The notes below the pieces were generated by a model that was given only the letters and a program-made list of their open reading frames with translations, was not told the DNA's origin and did not search any database. Made by a program: the position numbers and the translations under genes. A stretch of DNA of 14,108 bases, from assembly GCA_031273985.1 (NCBI GenBank), contig JAISQV010000010.1, positions 1 through 14,108 of the forward strand, read 5' to 3'. Below, piece by piece: positions 12,667-14,108 of this stretch. Position 1 is the first letter of the stretch. Each line of letters opens with the position of its first letter. The stretch comes from Spirochaetaceae bacterium. GTDB lineage: Bacteria > Spirochaetota > Spirochaetia > Treponematales > Breznakiellaceae.

Positions 12667-13548
12667 TTACAGTGTTTCGCCGAACCACCTAATCGTTTCG
12701 TTGATCAACACATTGAAGGCTTCCATGTCGCCGGTGAAAATGTTGAACGTATGATCCGCTCCGGGGATGATCAGGGTCCGGGATGCGGCATTGGCTGATG
12801 CGGCCCTGATCTGTTCCGTGGTTTCCGGCGGAACCGCCGTGTCTTCGCTGCCGGCAATGGCAAGCACCGGCGCCGCCGAGCGGGAAAATTCCGCAAGTAT
12901 GTCCGTCCCCGCGGCCACCTCGAAGGCTTCGAGGGAAAGGTTAAGCGGCCCGCGCCAGTCAAATTCGGCAACATAAACGCCGTTCCGCCGCGCCGCTTCG
13001 TAGCCCCCGGCACTGTAGACCCCGCTCAGATTGGAGGCGCCGGCCCAGGTAAGCACCGACTTGAAAACAGGATTCCTCCCCGCCGCAAGAAGCGCGACGG
13101 CGCCGCCCTTGCTCCAGCCCAGGACGCCGATTCGGGCGGGATCTATTCCGGGGAGCGCGGCGATATAGTCCGCGGCTAGTCCGGCCTCCCTTACGCCTAC
13201 ATCAATCGTGTAATCCGCGTGATCAACGGTACTGTCGCCGTAACCCATAAAGTCTATCCGTATGGAAGCGATTCCTTTTTTGGCAAGTTCCGGCGCGGCA
13301 ATCTTGTAACCGTTCCCCGCCTCATCCTTGGTTGAGCCGTAGCCGTGCAGCATCACGATGGCCGGAAAGGCGCTGCCCGCGCCGCCCTGCGGCGTTGTTA
13401 CTACCGCCGGGATTTGATAGGTTCCCGCGTCAATCGACACGGAAGTTTCCTGATACCCCAGGGATTCCACGGGTTCAGGTTTGGACGAGCAGCCCGCAAG
13501 GACAGCCCCCGCAAGGGCCAGCGCCGCCAGGGTCTTTATCATTTTCAT
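12667..13548 (-). CDS. Lipoprotein alpha/beta hydrolase
   Basis: 293 residues from the ATG at 13548, with GGGGGAGAG upstream. The signal MKMIKTLAALALAGAVLAGC ends in a classic LAGC lipobox, so the mature protein starts at C20 and is membrane-anchored outside the cytoplasm; the following SSKPEP favours release to an outer site. The hydrolase fold is complete: oxyanion region MLHGYG (67-71), nucleophile S146 in GWSKGGA, acid D236 in GSEDTAV and H266 in GADHTFN. It resembles the broad dienelactone-hydrolase/acyl-esterase group (DUF1749-like or serine aminopeptidase S33-like). The substrate cannot be told from sequence; an esterase acting on acyl or feruloyl groups of imported carbohydrate is one possibility. 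It appears to be transcribed alone. Confidence 0.87.
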   Translation of the reverse strand: MKMIKTLAALALAGAVLAGCSSKPEPVESLGYQETSVSIDAGTYQIPAVVTTPQGGAGSAFPAIVMLHGYGSTKDEAGNGYKIAAPELAKKGIASIRIDFMGYGDSTVDHADYTIDVGVREAGLAADYIAALPGIDPARIGVLGWSKGGAVALLAAGRNPVFKSVLTWAGASNLSGVYSAGGYEAARRNGVYVAEFDWRGPLNLSLEAFEVAAGTDILAEFSRSAAPVLAIAGSEDTAVPPETTEQIRAASANAASRTLIIPGADHTFNIFTGDMEAFNVLINETIRWFGETL

Positions 13549-13810
13549 ACTATTCTCTCCCCCAATATTGGTCTTCCGGCGGGATTCGGCCCCACAGGGG
13601 CAAAACCGCGCCGCTGGGATTAGCGTAGCTTGGGCGGGGCTTCCCGTCAAGGCGGCGCGTTGCGCCGCAGGGGGGAGGCAGCAGGAAAGGGCCGGCGCCC
13701 CATATGCCCCTGCATGGTGTCAGTCACCCCTGCATTGCCGCTGCGCGGGACGCCGCAAGGTTTCACCCGGCGGCGGATGAAACCTTGCGGCCCGGGCGGG
13801 CTTACTGCGG
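13549..13810. other. Intergenic region with strong hairpins
   Basis: No gene is seen. A hairpin with perfect 7-bp arms GCGGCGC/GCGCCGC (13652-13668, loop GTT) and one with perfect 13-bp arms CCGCAAGGTTTCA/TGAAACCTTGCGG (13753-13790) lie between the partial gene at the right edge and the hydrolase. The larger hairpin starts 20 bases past the partial gene's stop and could end its transcript, but no T-run follows on that strand. Confidence 0.5.
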
Positions 13811-14107
13811 TTAGTAGGCGCCCCACGACGAGTAAGGGGAAATAAGCCATTTTAGGTCAGCCGGTATACCGCTTAAATCCGACTTATATGTACGCTCTTG
13901 CCCAACTTCATGGGTATGCAGTCTGTTCCAGCCGGCCTGTGCGTTAACCGCATAGGTATCAGAGTAACGACCTCCATCACCCCCATTACCCGTACCTGTT
14001 ACAGATACCGCCTTTGAGAAATACATATAGCCAATATAATCACTGGCGCTTTCAGTTTCCCTGGAAAGGCCAATTTCCGCCAGTACAGTTTCGCCCTCAA
14101 CAAGAAC
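13811..14107 (-). CDS. C-terminal part of an unrecognised protein (5' partial)
   Basis: The frame enters from the right edge and ends at TAA (13811-13813), giving 98 residues. The visible part runs VLVEGETVLAEIGLSRETES, then SDYIGYMYFSKAVSVTGTGN, a Gly-rich turn GGDGG, RYSDTYAVNAQAGWNRLHTH, and ends ISPYSSWGAY. It is rich in Ser, Thr, Tyr and Gly and looks beta-strand-like, as in a secreted or surface protein or lipoprotein, but I recognise no family. Its GC content is visibly lower than that of the neighbouring genes. An internal ATG at 14026 is probably not the start because the frame stays open, with sensible residues, to the edge. Confidence 0.6.
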   Translation of the reverse strand, partial: VLVEGETVLAEIGLSRETESASDYIGYMYFSKAVSVTGTGNGGDGGRYSDTYAVNAQAGWNRLHTHEVGQERTYKSDLSGIPADLKWLISPYSSWGAY

Positions 14108-14108
14108 A

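Overview
The window looks like chromosomal DNA of a GC-rich spirochaete, most likely a Treponema or close relative. This is inferred from protein types (a secreted caspase-SUMF1 protein, a CsgG-like/DUF4384 lipoprotein, relaxed spirochaetal lipoboxes, a TPR-SPOR protein), not from a marker gene. There is no rRNA, tRNA or CRISPR array that I can see.

Left edge (1-325): the last 42 codons of an AT-rich CopG/BrnA-type antitoxin, then an abrupt switch to GC-rich, hairpin-rich non-coding DNA. Next, on the minus strand, comes a cell-envelope block (326-4348): a TPR-SPOR protein, a CsgG-like/DUF4384 lipoprotein with its own candidate promoter, and a secreted caspase-FN3-SUMF1 protein. The last 35 residues of the caspase protein look like the variable region of a diversity-generating-retroelement (DGR) target. 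No reverse transcriptase or template repeat lies in the window.

Middle (4349-9039, minus strand): an apparent operon read from a good promoter at 9070-9098: a DUF1015 protein, thiamine pyrophosphokinase, a small membrane protein overlapping miaB by 4 bases, miaB, and a small LapA-domain membrane protein. The intergenic DNA at both ends carries dispersed palindromic repeats.

Right of centre (9573-11654, plus strand): a trans-sulfuration PLP enzyme followed by two tandem Rrf2 regulators, the first with IscR-like cluster cysteines and the second without. A nested palindrome lies on the -10 box and ribosome-binding site of the operon, so autoregulated control of sulfur amino acid metabolism by the two regulators is a plausible model.

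Right end (11896-14108, minus strand): a bacteriohemerythrin, a lipoprotein alpha/beta hydrolase, and the C-terminal 98 residues of an unrecognised protein running off the edge.

Three families of dispersed intergenic repeats occur, each at two loci. One (4628-4730 and 9368-9436) has conserved linkers around two hairpins whose stems differ in sequence but keep their pairing, as in a structured RNA or a palindromic mobile repeat. The most interesting candidates are the DGR-like tail of the secreted caspase protein, this covarying two-hairpin element, and the paired Rrf2 regulators with their operator.
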